This document shows, piece by piece, positions 44,573 to 53,466 of a stretch of 64,000 nt of DNA. Position 1 is the first letter of the stretch. Each line of letters opens with the position of its first letter. Position numbers and translations under genes: made by a program. The notes under the pieces were generated by a model. The model made no database searches, was not told the origin of the DNA, and worked only from the letters and a program-made list of their open reading frames with translations. The DNA is from Parabacteroides sp. Marseille-P3160 (GTDB lineage: Bacteria > Bacteroidota > Bacteroidia > Bacteroidales > Tannerellaceae): positions 3,515,812 through 3,579,811 of the forward strand of contig NZ_LT799418.1 in the NCBI RefSeq assembly GCF_900162725.1, in the 5' to 3' direction.

Positions 44573-46666
44573 TTATCTTTTCCCGCTCTTCTTTTTACCC
44601 GTATTATCAAATTCAAATACGGGTTTTAACGTATCATCCAGCCGTAAACAGGCATCAAAGGTTTTTTCGGCTTTGCTCTTAAAGCCTTTAATCAGGGAGG
44701 TTTTACCTTTGGTCAGCAGGTCGATGAGATGTTTATCACTCAGGTCTTTGCCGCTCTTATTGCGGAAAATGACATAGCCGCAATCCTCATTCTTGCATTT
44801 AGCGACTTTTTGCAGTAATACGACACTCTCATTTTTGCATTTGGGACAGATGTATTTGACTTTTTCGTCTTTATGCTCCAGATGCATAGCCAAAAGTTCG
44901 GCTGTGATCTGTCCGGCATAGACCTCAATACCTTTGTGGAAGTCGGCGGCATTCATTTCTCCTGTAGCTATCTTGTTTAAGGCATTCTCCCATGATCCGG
45001 TCATGGCGACATCAGTAATCTTCTTGTCTTTGACAGCCAGATAGACGACCAATCCTTTATTGGTCGGGACAAGGGATTTTTTATCCCTGACAATATATTC
45101 ACGGGAGAAAAGCGTTTCAATAATAGCCGCACGGGTAGCGGGTGTACCAATGCCTGATTCTTTAAGAGCTTCGCGTTCGGCTTCATCCGTAAGTTCTTTT
45201 CCGCAGGTCTCCATTACTGAAAGTAAACTGGCCTCCGTGTGTAACGGTCGTGGCTTAGTTTGCTTTTCGAGAGTGTCAGTTGAATCTATATTCCACTGGT
45301 CGCCTTCATTAAGTGGTGGCAGGGTATTGTTGTCATCTTTTTCGTTCTCGTCAGCCATTACGCCGCTTACCGATCTCCAGCCTGCCTGATTGATAATCGC
45401 TCCTTTGGTTAAAAATATCTTTTCCTGCACTTCGAAACGGACAGTTGTCTGTTCTTTAATACAAGTGGTAGAAAATGCTTCCAGCATGCGACAGAAAATC
45501 ATATCGAAAATTAAGTTTTCATCGCCTGATAAATTGCCGGGCTTGTTTCCCGTCAGGATAATGGCATGATGATCGGTTACTTTTGCATCGTTGACACTGC
45601 GGTTATTCAGGTCTTTTAGTTGTTTTACCGTTTCACCATACAAGCTGTGTTCATTGAAACCAGATAGTAATGTTGGAACAGTTTCAAATACATCAGCCGA
45701 TAGATAACGGCTCCCGGTACGGGGATAGGTGATTAGCTTTCCCTCATATAACTTTTGGGCAATGGATAGGGTCTTATCGGCAGAGAAGGCATGTTTGCTG
45801 TTGGCTTCTTTCTGCAAAGCCGTCAGGTCATACAGAAGTGGCGGTTCCTGTTTTACCGTCTTTTTCTCTACGGATTTTACTGTCGCTATTCCATTCTGAG
45901 ATATCTGTCCGGCTATGTTATCCGCTTCCATACGGTCATTATATTTATCCTCGGAAACAGGACTTAATACATTTCCTTCTTTAGATAGATTGAGTTTATG
46001 CTGCCAGTATTTCTGCGATACAAAATCTTTATTTTCAAGATAGCGTGAACAGACCATTGCCAATGTCGGTGTTTGGACACGGCCTAAAGACCAGACACCC
46101 GATCCGGCGGATATGGACAAAGCTTGTGAGGCATTAATACCCACAAGCCAATCCGCCTGGCTACGGGCTTTGGCTGAGTAATATAAATGATCATATTCCG
46201 ATCCCGGCCGCAGGCTTTGCAGGCCACCACGGATAGCCTGATCGGTGAGTGAGCTGATCCAAAGGCGGTCGAAGGGCTTCTTGCAAGCCAAATAATTATA
46301 GATGTATCTGAATATTAACTCACCTTCTCGTCCCGCATCGGTAGCGACAATGATACGTTCGCACTTATCAAATAATTCACGAATGACTTTGAGCTGTTTC
46401 ATTGTCCCCGGATCGGGTTTATATTCTTTACCCTCTTTTATATGGCGGGGGATTAGCTTAAAGTCGTCCGGCAATATGGGCAGGTTCTCCTTTTGAAAAC
46501 CTTTGATACCGTACTCTTCGGGCATGGCAAGCCCGACCAGATGGCCGAAAGCCCAGGTTACGGCATAGTTATTTCCTTCTAGATAGCCGTCTTTACGGCT
46601 GGTAGCTCCAACAATAGCCGCAATATCACGGGCTACTGATGGTTTTTCTGCGATGACTACTTTCAT
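44573..46666 (-). CDS. topB: DNA topoisomerase III (CTnDOT Exc-type)
   Basis: 697 residues, a type IA topoisomerase. The Toprim domain has VIAEKPSVA and DAGREGELIF (110-119); the active-site Tyr314 is in LITYPRTGSRYL; the C-terminus has a zinc ribbon (CPKCKNES ... CKNEDCGY). In CTnDOT the homologue, Exc, is encoded in the excision operon and is a topoisomerase III. It relaxes and decatenates DNA. It is preceded by the hairpin-CCACTAAAAATCCATA leader and followed by DUF1896. Confidence 0.96.
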   Translation of the reverse strand: MKVVIAEKPSVARDIAAIVGATSRKDGYLEGNNYAVTWAFGHLVGLAMPEEYGIKGFQKENLPILPDDFKLIPRHIKEGKEYKPDPGTMKQLKVIRELFDKCERIIVATDAGREGELIFRYIYNYLACKKPFDRLWISSLTDQAIRGGLQSLRPGSEYDHLYYSAKARSQADWLVGINASQALSISAGSGVWSLGRVQTPTLAMVCSRYLENKDFVSQKYWQHKLNLSKEGNVLSPVSEDKYNDRMEADNIAGQISQNGIATVKSVEKKTVKQEPPLLYDLTALQKEANSKHAFSADKTLSIAQKLYEGKLITYPRTGSRYLSADVFETVPTLLSGFNEHSLYGETVKQLKDLNNRSVNDAKVTDHHAIILTGNKPGNLSGDENLIFDMIFCRMLEAFSTTCIKEQTTVRFEVQEKIFLTKGAIINQAGWRSVSGVMADENEKDDNNTLPPLNEGDQWNIDSTDTLEKQTKPRPLHTEASLLSVMETCGKELTDEAEREALKESGIGTPATRAAIIETLFSREYIVRDKKSLVPTNKGLVVYLAVKDKKITDVAMTGSWENALNKIATGEMNAADFHKGIEVYAGQITAELLAMHLEHKDEKVKYICPKCKNESVVLLQKVAKCKNEDCGYVIFRNKSGKDLSDKHLIDLLTKGKTSLIKGFKSKAEKTFDACLRLDDTLKPVFEFDNTGKKKSGKR

Positions 46667-46674
46667 TTTTTTAT

Positions 46675-46703
46675 TATGGATTTTTAGTGGCGGTCACAGA
46701 CCG
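46675..46703 (-). promoter_or_regulatory. hairpin-CCACTAAAAATCCATA leader module of topB
   Basis: On the minus strand CGGTC-TGT-GACCG (46691-46703) is followed by CCACTAAAAATCCATA (46675-46690) and the topB ATG 8 bp later. The stem sequence differs from the DUF1896 leader while the TGT loop and the downstream 15-16 bases are kept, which points to a conserved RNA structure. Confidence 0.7.
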
Positions 46704-46817
46704 TTTTATTAATGAAAAAGACAAGATTAAATATCCTAACTTATTTATACGTTGGTCACTATGACCTGTGGAACCTTTTATTATAATTATAAATTGATTT
46801 ATAGCAGAACTTGAAAT

Positions 46818-48266
46818 TTACATCTTTACTCCGCCACTCTTTTTTACAGTGCGGGTAGGACGCTGCGTTTCCTTTTGTTTCTCTGCCTGCTGTTGTGTCG
46901 GAGAGATTTGGCCCTGCCTTATAGGTTCTTTTACATTTTTCAGGTTCTCGCTGGTCTTACCCTGTGAATTGACAGCAACTTGTGTTTTGCTTTCTTCGGC
47001 AGGTTTCACCTCGGCTCCCTGTTTCTGTGCTTTATCCGGATTCCATCTGAAAAAGTCGAGCTTGCCCTTTTCATCATTTACTTTTACATAGGCATTGAAA
47101 GGTTGGTCCTGCCCGTCTTTCATCATGCCTTGAACATATACAGCTTTTCCTTCACGAAGTGAGTTTTGTTGTTTTTCATCCAGATCCACCCCCAATAGTT
47201 TTGTGGGAATGCGGACTTTTTGTTGAGAATCCTGGTTTTGGGATTGCTGTTGTTCTTGTCTGTTATCCTGTCTGTATTTATTCCGGTCCAGTCCGTCATA
47301 GGAGAAATCAAGAGATCCTTTTGCCGCATTGAACTGGACATAGCCATCGAAGGGTTTTTCGTTCTTGGAGATCATGCCTTCGACTAAGGTCTTTTTGCCT
47401 TCATACAGTGATTGTAGTTGTTCCGAGGAAAGAGGGGATTCTTTGAGTGTATCCTTAAAAGCGACGTTGGCTACAGGTATCGCTTCGAGTCGGTTCGTCA
47501 GTTTATCCAAAGATACGAAGGATGGTATTTGCTCACCGTTCTTTCCTGTAAGCTCAATGATTCTTCCGGCATTGGAAGTTTCAAGCAGGTTCTTTTTGTC
47601 TTGGTCGGTCAATGTCGCTCCATGAAAAGGAATGTCCAAAGTAGGAGCCGGTTGATAACTGTCCGCTTTCAGACGGATACTGCCATCTGGGTTTTCCTCA
47701 AAGGATAATCGTGCTTGTACCTGAAATGCAATACCTTCGTAAGTTGGGTTTACCTGTATCAGGTTCGGTGATTTATGCCAGTTAAGCATGGCTTTAAGAT
47801 TTCCCTGCTCTTCCAGCATCTCGCGGGTAACGCCGAGTTTTTCCAACTGTCCCCAATTGATACGGCTTTCATCCACAGGTTTGTACTCTTGGGATTGGTC
47901 TTGTGTCTTTTGCTGTTTGTTGAAGTCCTCCGGATTGACACGGCTTTGGGATAAAAAAACGGAATTACCATCTTCATCTTTAAACATTTCCTTTAAGGCA
48001 GAAGCAATATTCTCGATCTTCTCAATCGGAGAACGGAAGAAATTGAAATGAGTCGGGTCTTGAAATTCCCTTTTGAGGTTAGAGAAAAAGTTTTCCAGAA
48101 TACCCGCTTTTTCATCAATTTGAATAAATTCACCTTGATTGGTTACTTTTGGATCAACAGATTCTAGATTACCCTGATTATCTACTCCCTTTACTGCTTT
48201 TACTTTATTGCCGTCACTTTTATCGACGACCAAAAGCGTTTCTTTGTTTTTTAATTTTTCGTCCAT
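46818..48266 (-). CDS. DUF4099/DUF3945 domain protein of the mobile element
   Basis: 482 residues, no signal peptide. The central part (INWGQLEKLGVTREMLEEQGNLKAML, about residues 135-160) is the DUF4099 pattern. Two DUF3945-like repeats follow, marked by LTDQDKKNLLETSNAG-like and LSSEQLQSLYEGKKTLVEGM / LDEKQQNSLREGKAVYVQGM segments with F(D/N)(G/A)YV(Q/K)(F/V)N strands. The C-terminus is Gln/Lys-rich and disordered. These proteins occur beside topB in Bacteroides conjugative elements; function unknown. Confidence 0.85.
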   Translation of the reverse strand: MDEKLKNKETLLVVDKSDGNKVKAVKGVDNQGNLESVDPKVTNQGEFIQIDEKAGILENFFSNLKREFQDPTHFNFFRSPIEKIENIASALKEMFKDEDGNSVFLSQSRVNPEDFNKQQKTQDQSQEYKPVDESRINWGQLEKLGVTREMLEEQGNLKAMLNWHKSPNLIQVNPTYEGIAFQVQARLSFEENPDGSIRLKADSYQPAPTLDIPFHGATLTDQDKKNLLETSNAGRIIELTGKNGEQIPSFVSLDKLTNRLEAIPVANVAFKDTLKESPLSSEQLQSLYEGKKTLVEGMISKNEKPFDGYVQFNAAKGSLDFSYDGLDRNKYRQDNRQEQQQSQNQDSQQKVRIPTKLLGVDLDEKQQNSLREGKAVYVQGMMKDGQDQPFNAYVKVNDEKGKLDFFRWNPDKAQKQGAEVKPAEESKTQVAVNSQGKTSENLKNVKEPIRQGQISPTQQQAEKQKETQRPTRTVKKSGGVKM

Positions 48267-48351
48267 AATTTAATTATTAAATTATTGCATCAATATAAAT
48301 GCAGGACGAAAATAGTCAGATCAGATTAAGCTTATCCGATATATTAATGGG

Positions 48352-48393
48352 GTGGCAGCCAGTGGCGTCGAAATGGCAGGAAGTGGCATTAAA
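48352..48393. repeat. two 21-bp tandem repeats
   Basis: TGGCAG and AGTGGC recur with an exact period of 21 bp in the units 48352-48372 and 48373-48393. The first unit also contains TGGCAGCCA, a near-palindrome. It lies in the 218-bp gap between the DUF3945 gene and the RHS remnant. Confidence 0.5.
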
Positions 48394-48484
48394 ATATATT
48401 TTCTATTTTACATTCGATAAAACAGAATATAACTAATGCGAATCAGTAGTTGATATTGTCACTGAAAGCCAAATTCAGCTAACA

Positions 48485-50577
48485 AACACTTGTGGGAGCT
48501 TTGACGGAGAAATAATAAAACGCCACGAACGCGAGTTCTTAGGTTTCAGTAAAGTGATTACCAAGAAACATCGATACAGAATCTACCGATCTGGATAAAG
48601 TATACCGTAAAGCTATCCAGCAATACGATGTGAATTCGGTTTATACCACAGGCAATCAAATACATTCGGTTGTAGAAGATGCATCGGGCAATAAATTTAC
48701 AGAAAGTGTCAACGAATACCACAGCTATAAAGTAACTGCTTCAGCAGATACGTACAGCTTCGTTTCGGATAACTCTATCTGTTCCGACCGTGCCATAGCC
48801 TTTACCCCTCTGAAATATGCCAAATCAGTAGTGCACGAAGGACAGGCAGACGGTATGACAGCCAATGAAAGCTACTACGAATATTATCTGAACGGTTATT
48901 TCGGAGATCTTAAGAGCTATAAGTACAGCGATAAGGGAACTTTGGGTAATACGGGCACAGGAGCTTCAACTACCAGACGTCGGTTGAATATACCAATAAT
49001 ACAGCCAAGCATATACTGGGACTTCCTGTAAAAGTACAGGTCAAAGGTTCGGATGGCAAACTCTACCGCCAGACAGAAGCAGCTTACGATCTTGCCTATG
49101 CCAACCACCTGACCAAAGTGATCCAGACCCTCGATGAAGCAGGCAATAAAGCAGAAATCGACATTACATACGATACGGTAATATCACTAAAAAGACCCTG
49201 CCTGCCAACAGCAAAGGACAGCGTATGTATTTTTCGTACAGGTATGACCGCGACTACGAAATGTATGTAGAACGTGTAGAAGATGCCTTTGGCTACCGCT
49301 CCGAAATGGAAGACTACGATTACCGGTATGGTATTCCACTCGTTACCCCCGATATGAACGGTTATACGATGGAAACCACAATCGACCATCTGGGACGTAT
49401 TCAGACCATTACCGCACCTGCACCCGTTACAGGCATGGAAGGGCAAATGAACCATACCTATAACTATGATGGTTGCACCGCCTGCAAAGTGCAACGGGTA
49501 CTTATAGCGGAGCAGAAAACAAATCGGCATCCTATACCCTTGCCATGAGCTATGATAACCTGCATAACATTACAGACAAGAAACAGCATGTGCAGCAGCA
49601 AGGCATCCAGTTTGACGGAATCCTGAAAGCAGGTTATGACCTGACCTATAACTACAACAGTCAGAAACCTCATCAGATAGCCAACCTGAAAGACGAAAAT
49701 TACCGTACCGAAGGCGATGCAGCTCAGGATAAGATAACCTAAGACCATGCTTATGAGTATGATGCTAACGGTAATCTGATTTATATAAATACCGCAAGGG
49801 AGAAACAGGACGGGCAGGCAGAAGAAAAAGCCAATGAACGCAAACTGCGCCGGGACGAAAAAAGCCGTTTGCAGGCTATTAACGACAACGGCTTTATTTC
49901 GGGTTACTGGTACGATGCTTCCGGCGAACGTGTTGTCAAAGCCAGCGGTGACGACGAAGGGATCTATGTGAATGACGTGTTTAGCGATGCCAGAACTGAG
50001 ACCAATAATTTTACGGCTTATATCAATCCGTATCTGGTAGTCAGCAAAGGCGGGCAGTACACCAAACATATCTATATAGGCAGCCAACGTATTGTATCTA
50101 AGCTGGGTGATTTGGACTCTTACGGGCAAGACCCGAGAAGAATAGAATATGCAGGAGCAGGTATCAGCAATGTTACGGTAGACTATAAGAACAAATATAC
50201 GTCTTCGCAGCAGCAGATAAAAGATAATTATGCTGCATTTGAAGTACCGTATTATGGCAAGGATAATGATGACTACGTGAATGGCGGCAGATTCTGCTGT
50301 GATGACAGTCCGAAACTGAAATCTTTCAATCCAAGCCAGAATGATAATCCTGAATTATTCCAGTATTATTATCATTCCGATCATTTGGGTAGCGCAAGTT
50401 TAATTACTAATTTAGATGGCGAGATAGTACAGCATATCGAGTATGTACCATTCGGGGAAGTGTTCATCGAAGAACGCAACAATAAATGGAACACTCCATA
50501 CCTATTCAATGCCAAAGAGTTGGATGAAGAAACGGGTTTGTACTATTACGGTGCGAGGTATTATGACCCGAAGGTAA
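48485..50577 (+). pseudogene. RHS-repeat protein, frameshifted and truncated at both ends
   Basis: RHS/YD-repeat sequence runs through changing frames: EREFLGFSKV near 48525-48560, VYRKAIQQYDVNSVYTTG near 48600-48650, then to about 48970, a frame change to the LPVKVQVKGSDGKLYRQTEAAY region, another at about 49180, the GYTMETTIDHLGR region to about 49480, a further shift, and an in-frame stop at 49739. The last segment (to 50577) holds the RHS core YYYHSDHLGSASLITN and ETGLYYYGARYYDPK. At least four disruptions are present. The N-terminal delivery region and the toxic tip are missing. Intact RHS proteins deliver polymorphic C-terminal toxins. Confidence 0.85.
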
Positions 50578-50582
50578 GTTAT

Positions 50583-50795
50583 TTCAAATGTGAAATTATT
50601 TTTTTTAATATTCATTGCTTCAACTGTATTTAAAGCTGATTGGAAATGTACGACATTACTCACCATTAGAGCAAACTTGGTTGATTTATCTGTATAAGTC
50701 GCTTCATTTTTAATGGGTTCTTGTGCGGAAATGCTATTATATGGCAAAGCCAAGAAAGACATTGCTAATAATAAAAATAATAATTTTGTTCTCAT
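50583..50795 (-). pseudogene. DsrE-like periplasmic protein, 3'-truncated at the RHS junction
   Basis: The N-terminal 71 residues are a good signal peptide (MRTKLLFLLLAMSFLALPYNSISAQ) and the start of a DsrE/DsrF-like fold (KFALMVSNVVHFQSALNTVEAM...FTFEI). After FEI the reading frame runs into antisense RHS DNA, so the second half, where conserved Cys residues would lie, is lost. DsrE-type proteins carry sulfur as persulfide in sulfur relay. It is the last gene of the minus-strand arm of the sulfur island. Confidence 0.7.
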
Positions 50796-50803
50796 TTATC
50801 TAT

Positions 50804-51196
50804 TTATTTATTGTTATATAAAAATTCGTATACCTTGGTAATGTTACTATCTAAACTGTTATCTACATGACATTGATCCTTTGTAGCAAATTCTATGGTG
50901 TTTTTTTGATCTGCCTCGTAATCATCGGAGAAAAGAACTTTAATATGAATACTACCTATTTTTGATTTATCTTCACTCATTTCATATGTTATTTCTGTTC
51001 GGACATCCTTTATCTCAAAATGTCTTAGGTGAGCTGCATAGTCAATTGTGCCGAGTAAGCAACTTCCATAAGCACTTATTAATAAATCGACTGGTGTAAA
51101 TTGAACTGCATTCGCAGCAATAGGCTCTTTGTTTAAAGGAGACTTGGTTGTTGAAAGGTATTTTCCTTCATACGTCGTTTTAATTATAGCTGACAT
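50804..51196 (-). CDS. OsmC family peroxide/thiol reductase
   Basis: 130 residues with the OsmC fold: PxDLLISAYGSCLLGTIDYAA carries the first redox Cys and DQCHVDNSL the second. OsmC/YhfA proteins reduce organic peroxides, and related members act on persulfides. The gene lies 8 bp upstream of the broken DsrE gene on the same strand, inside the sulfur island. Substrate not determined. Confidence 0.88.
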   Translation of the reverse strand: MSAIIKTTYEGKYLSTTKSPLNKEPIAANAVQFTPVDLLISAYGSCLLGTIDYAAHLRHFEIKDVRTEITYEMSEDKSKIGSIHIKVLFSDDYEADQKNTIEFATKDQCHVDNSLDSNITKVYEFLYNNK

Positions 51197-51347
51197 AGTT
51201 TTCTTTTTTACTGCTTTTATTAAAAAAATTAGTTATACAAAGGTCTGGAATTTATGATTTCAAGAAAATGAAAATCAAGAAACCAGACCAGCTATTCTAT
51301 AAAATATTTATAGAAAAAGGGTACGTTAAAGTGCTTAGAACGGGACT

Positions 51348-52248
51348 TTAACTGATTGACTTTCTAAATTCGGACGGAGATACTTTTGTGTGCTTTTTGA
51401 AATATTTCACAAAATAAGACGGATCATCAAAACCTAATCTATATTCTATTTGATTTACATTGAGTTCTGAATATAGCAACATCCTCTGCGCTTCCAAGAT
51501 AATGCGTTCCTGTATCATTAATGAAGGACTTTTACCTAACAATTGATTGGTCAGATCAGACAATGTACGGGTTGAAATATGTAACAATTGAGCATACTCA
51601 GTGATTGTCAATCCCTTTTGATAATTCTCATCAATTAGATTAATAAATCGAATGAGTTGAGTCCGTTTTTCATTTATTTGAAAAAACGATTGTTCTCCAT
51701 TTTTTTTCAAATTCATTTCTTCTACGCTGAATTTGTATCAGAAATGATTTGAGATATGACCGTAATAATTCTTCTTTTCCAAAATTATTTTCACAGGCAA
51801 GTTCTCTCTCTATCTGTCTCAAATATTCATTGAGAATAGAATCCATATTGCACTGGATACAACACAAGGGTTGCTGATAAGGATTATTAAATAAACTACA
51901 TCTGAGAAAGAACTCAATTTCACTGTCTTGTTGTATGAGAAATGACTCATTAAAATTTATCAACACTCCTGTGTAATCAGAATATTTATCAAAGTAGTGT
52001 ACCTGATTTTTAGAAATAAAAAATATAGAATTTTCCGAAACAGGATATTCCTTAAAATCAACAGTATGGTTACCATCTCCAGATCTAAACCAAATAACTT
52101 GATAAAAACTTTGAATGTGGGCTTCTGTTGCATGCTCTCCTTGCTCTTTGAGATAATTACCTAATTCAAGAATTTCAAACTGAGGCTTATCAGGTTGATA
52201 AAGATTAAGGTGATGTTCTTTTATTTTATTTATATATTTAGCAGACAT
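51348..52248 (-). pseudogene. AraC-family regulator split by a poly-A frameshift
   Basis: Two overlapping frames make one AraC protein. The first (192 residues, from 52248) has the cupin-like sensor domain (FQVIWFRSGDGNHTVDF-like, FISKNQVHYFD); the second has the two HTH motifs (LTITEYAQLLHISTRTLSDL and NQIEYRLGFDDPSYFVKYFKKHTKVSPSEFR). They separate at a run of eight T on the plus strand (51700-51707). Seven would restore one frame of about 300 residues. A sequencing error, a true mutation or slippage-based switching are possible. Confidence 0.85.
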
Positions 52249-52334
52249 CTCTTACCAGTGAATATTTAAGTTAATCTCGAGAATAAAATGATAGAGTTGC
52301 CCAATTTCACAACTCTATCACTTTATTATTCCTA

Positions 52335-52829
52335 TTATAAATTATTTTCTACAGTCTTGTTTTTTAATAGAACTGTCTCTATGGCATCTTTTAAGTTAGC
52401 TTTGGGCATTGCTCCTGCAACCATTTGTGGTTGCCCGTTTATAGGAATAAATAATAATGAAGGAATACTTCTTATTCCGAAGAAAGAGGCCAACTCTTGC
52501 TCTTGTTCTGTATCTATTTTATAAATATATATTTCACCATCGTATTCATTTGCCAGCTCTTCTAAAATTGGTGCAACTACTTTACATGGACCACACCAAT
52601 CTGCATAAAAATCGACCAAAGCAGGTTTATCGCCAAGGTATTTCCATTCCGTTGGGTTTGTCTCATAATTCGCTACCTTTTTCAAGAACTGGGCTTTTGT
52701 TAAGTGAATTGTTTTCACTTTATTCTCAACATTTTTAGTATCTGATACAGGTTCTTCTTTTGTTGTTTTTGCACTGCAAGATGTTACAAATAATGCAGTA
52801 AATACTATTGTCATTATAATTGATTTCAT
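52335..52829 (-). CDS. thioredoxin-domain lipoprotein
   Basis: 164 residues: lipoprotein signal (LFVTSC), a linker, a TIHLTKAQFLKKVANYETNPTEWKYLGDKPA segment, and a thioredoxin fold with DFYADWCGPCK and the cis-Pro loop IRSIPSLLF. The active-site pair CGPC fits a reducing thioredoxin, exported to the envelope. It is a clear paralogue of the gene at 62372, including the unusual TNPTEWKYLGDKPAL lead-in. It is downstream of DUF6132, HMA-like and DoxDA genes on the same strand. Confidence 0.93.
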   Translation of the reverse strand: MKSIIMTIVFTALFVTSCSAKTTKEEPVSDTKNVENKVKTIHLTKAQFLKKVANYETNPTEWKYLGDKPALVDFYADWCGPCKVVAPILEELANEYDGEIYIYKIDTEQEQELASFFGIRSIPSLLFIPINGQPQMVAGAMPKANLKDAIETVLLKNKTVENNL

Positions 52830-52866
52830 ATCGTAAATTTTAAATTATTTATCTTTTAAGTATTTG

Positions 52867-53073
52867 TTATTGTTCTTGTGATTGGTTCTTTTGCTTAAAA
52901 AATCCACCTACTAAAATTCCCATTATAGTTCCGTATATACTGCTATTGATTGGAGATGCAGTTATAGAGCATGTTCCGGTAGAACATCCTACATATCGCC
53001 AGTATAAATAACCGGCTATGGCTCCAATAATACCGCCTATGATGTAGGCTAAATTGTTTTTTATATATTTCAT
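52867..53073 (-). CDS. DUF6132 family small membrane protein
   Basis: 68 residues from the ATG at 53073 (MKYIKNNLAYIIGG). An upstream ATG overlaps the previous gene. Two membrane helices (about residues 8-25 and 46-60) flank YVGCSTGTCSITASPINSSIYG, with a conserved Cys-x4-Cys pair. A second copy occurs at 61606 with nearly the same loop. Function is unknown; the Cys pair and the fixed company of thioredoxin and rhodanese suggest a thiol or sulfane-sulfur role. Confidence 0.85.
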   Translation of the reverse strand: MKYIKNNLAYIIGGIIGAIAGYLYWRYVGCSTGTCSITASPINSSIYGTIMGILVGGFFKQKNQSQEQ

Positions 53074-53084
53074 ATTATTATAAA

Positions 53085-53456
53085 TTATCTGTATCTGCAC
53101 TGAAATGCCAATCGTTTATAAACAAAGTCATCAGCTTTATGCCTTTCCGTATCATATCCATGTCTGGCTATAGCAATACTGATTGAATCAATGTTTGTTC
53201 TCGATTCATCAAAATCCACAAGTAACATTTGCTCTCCCTGCAACCAATAGGCAAAACGGACACCCGGTAAATATTTTGAAGCCCGTTCAATCTCATCCTG
53301 ATATAGATCGTCATACCCTCCCTTTACTTGTAGAACATAATGTTTTCCTCCTTTTCTAGCCGGAGTATGTGCCAGATCTGTTTCTGTAACCAGATTAGAT
53401 GTTTGACAGCTAAAAAAGCAAAAAAACAGAGAGCTGATTAAAATCATTTTTATCAT
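53085..53456 (-). CDS. HMA-fold lipoprotein without CxxC
   Basis: 123 residues: lipoprotein signal (LFFCFFSC), then a region with DLYQDEIERASKYLPGVRFAYWLQGEQMLLVDFDESRTNIDSISIAIARHGYDTERHKADD, which has the beta-alpha-beta-beta-alpha-beta outline of heavy-metal-associated domains (closing helix 'SIAIARHGYDT') but no metal-binding CxxC. It sits between DoxDA and DUF6132. Role unknown. Confidence 0.65.
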   Translation of the reverse strand: MIKMILISSLFFCFFSCQTSNLVTETDLAHTPARKGGKHYVLQVKGGYDDLYQDEIERASKYLPGVRFAYWLQGEQMLLVDFDESRTNIDSISIAIARHGYDTERHKADDFVYKRLAFQCRYR

Positions 53457-53466
53457 ATCAGATAGT

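Noticed and set aside
49464-50129. A 221-codon minus-strand frame with hydrophobic character opposite the RHS remnant
   Set aside because: It is antisense to clear RHS repeats; its apolar character comes from complementing Asp/Tyr/Gly-rich repeat codons.
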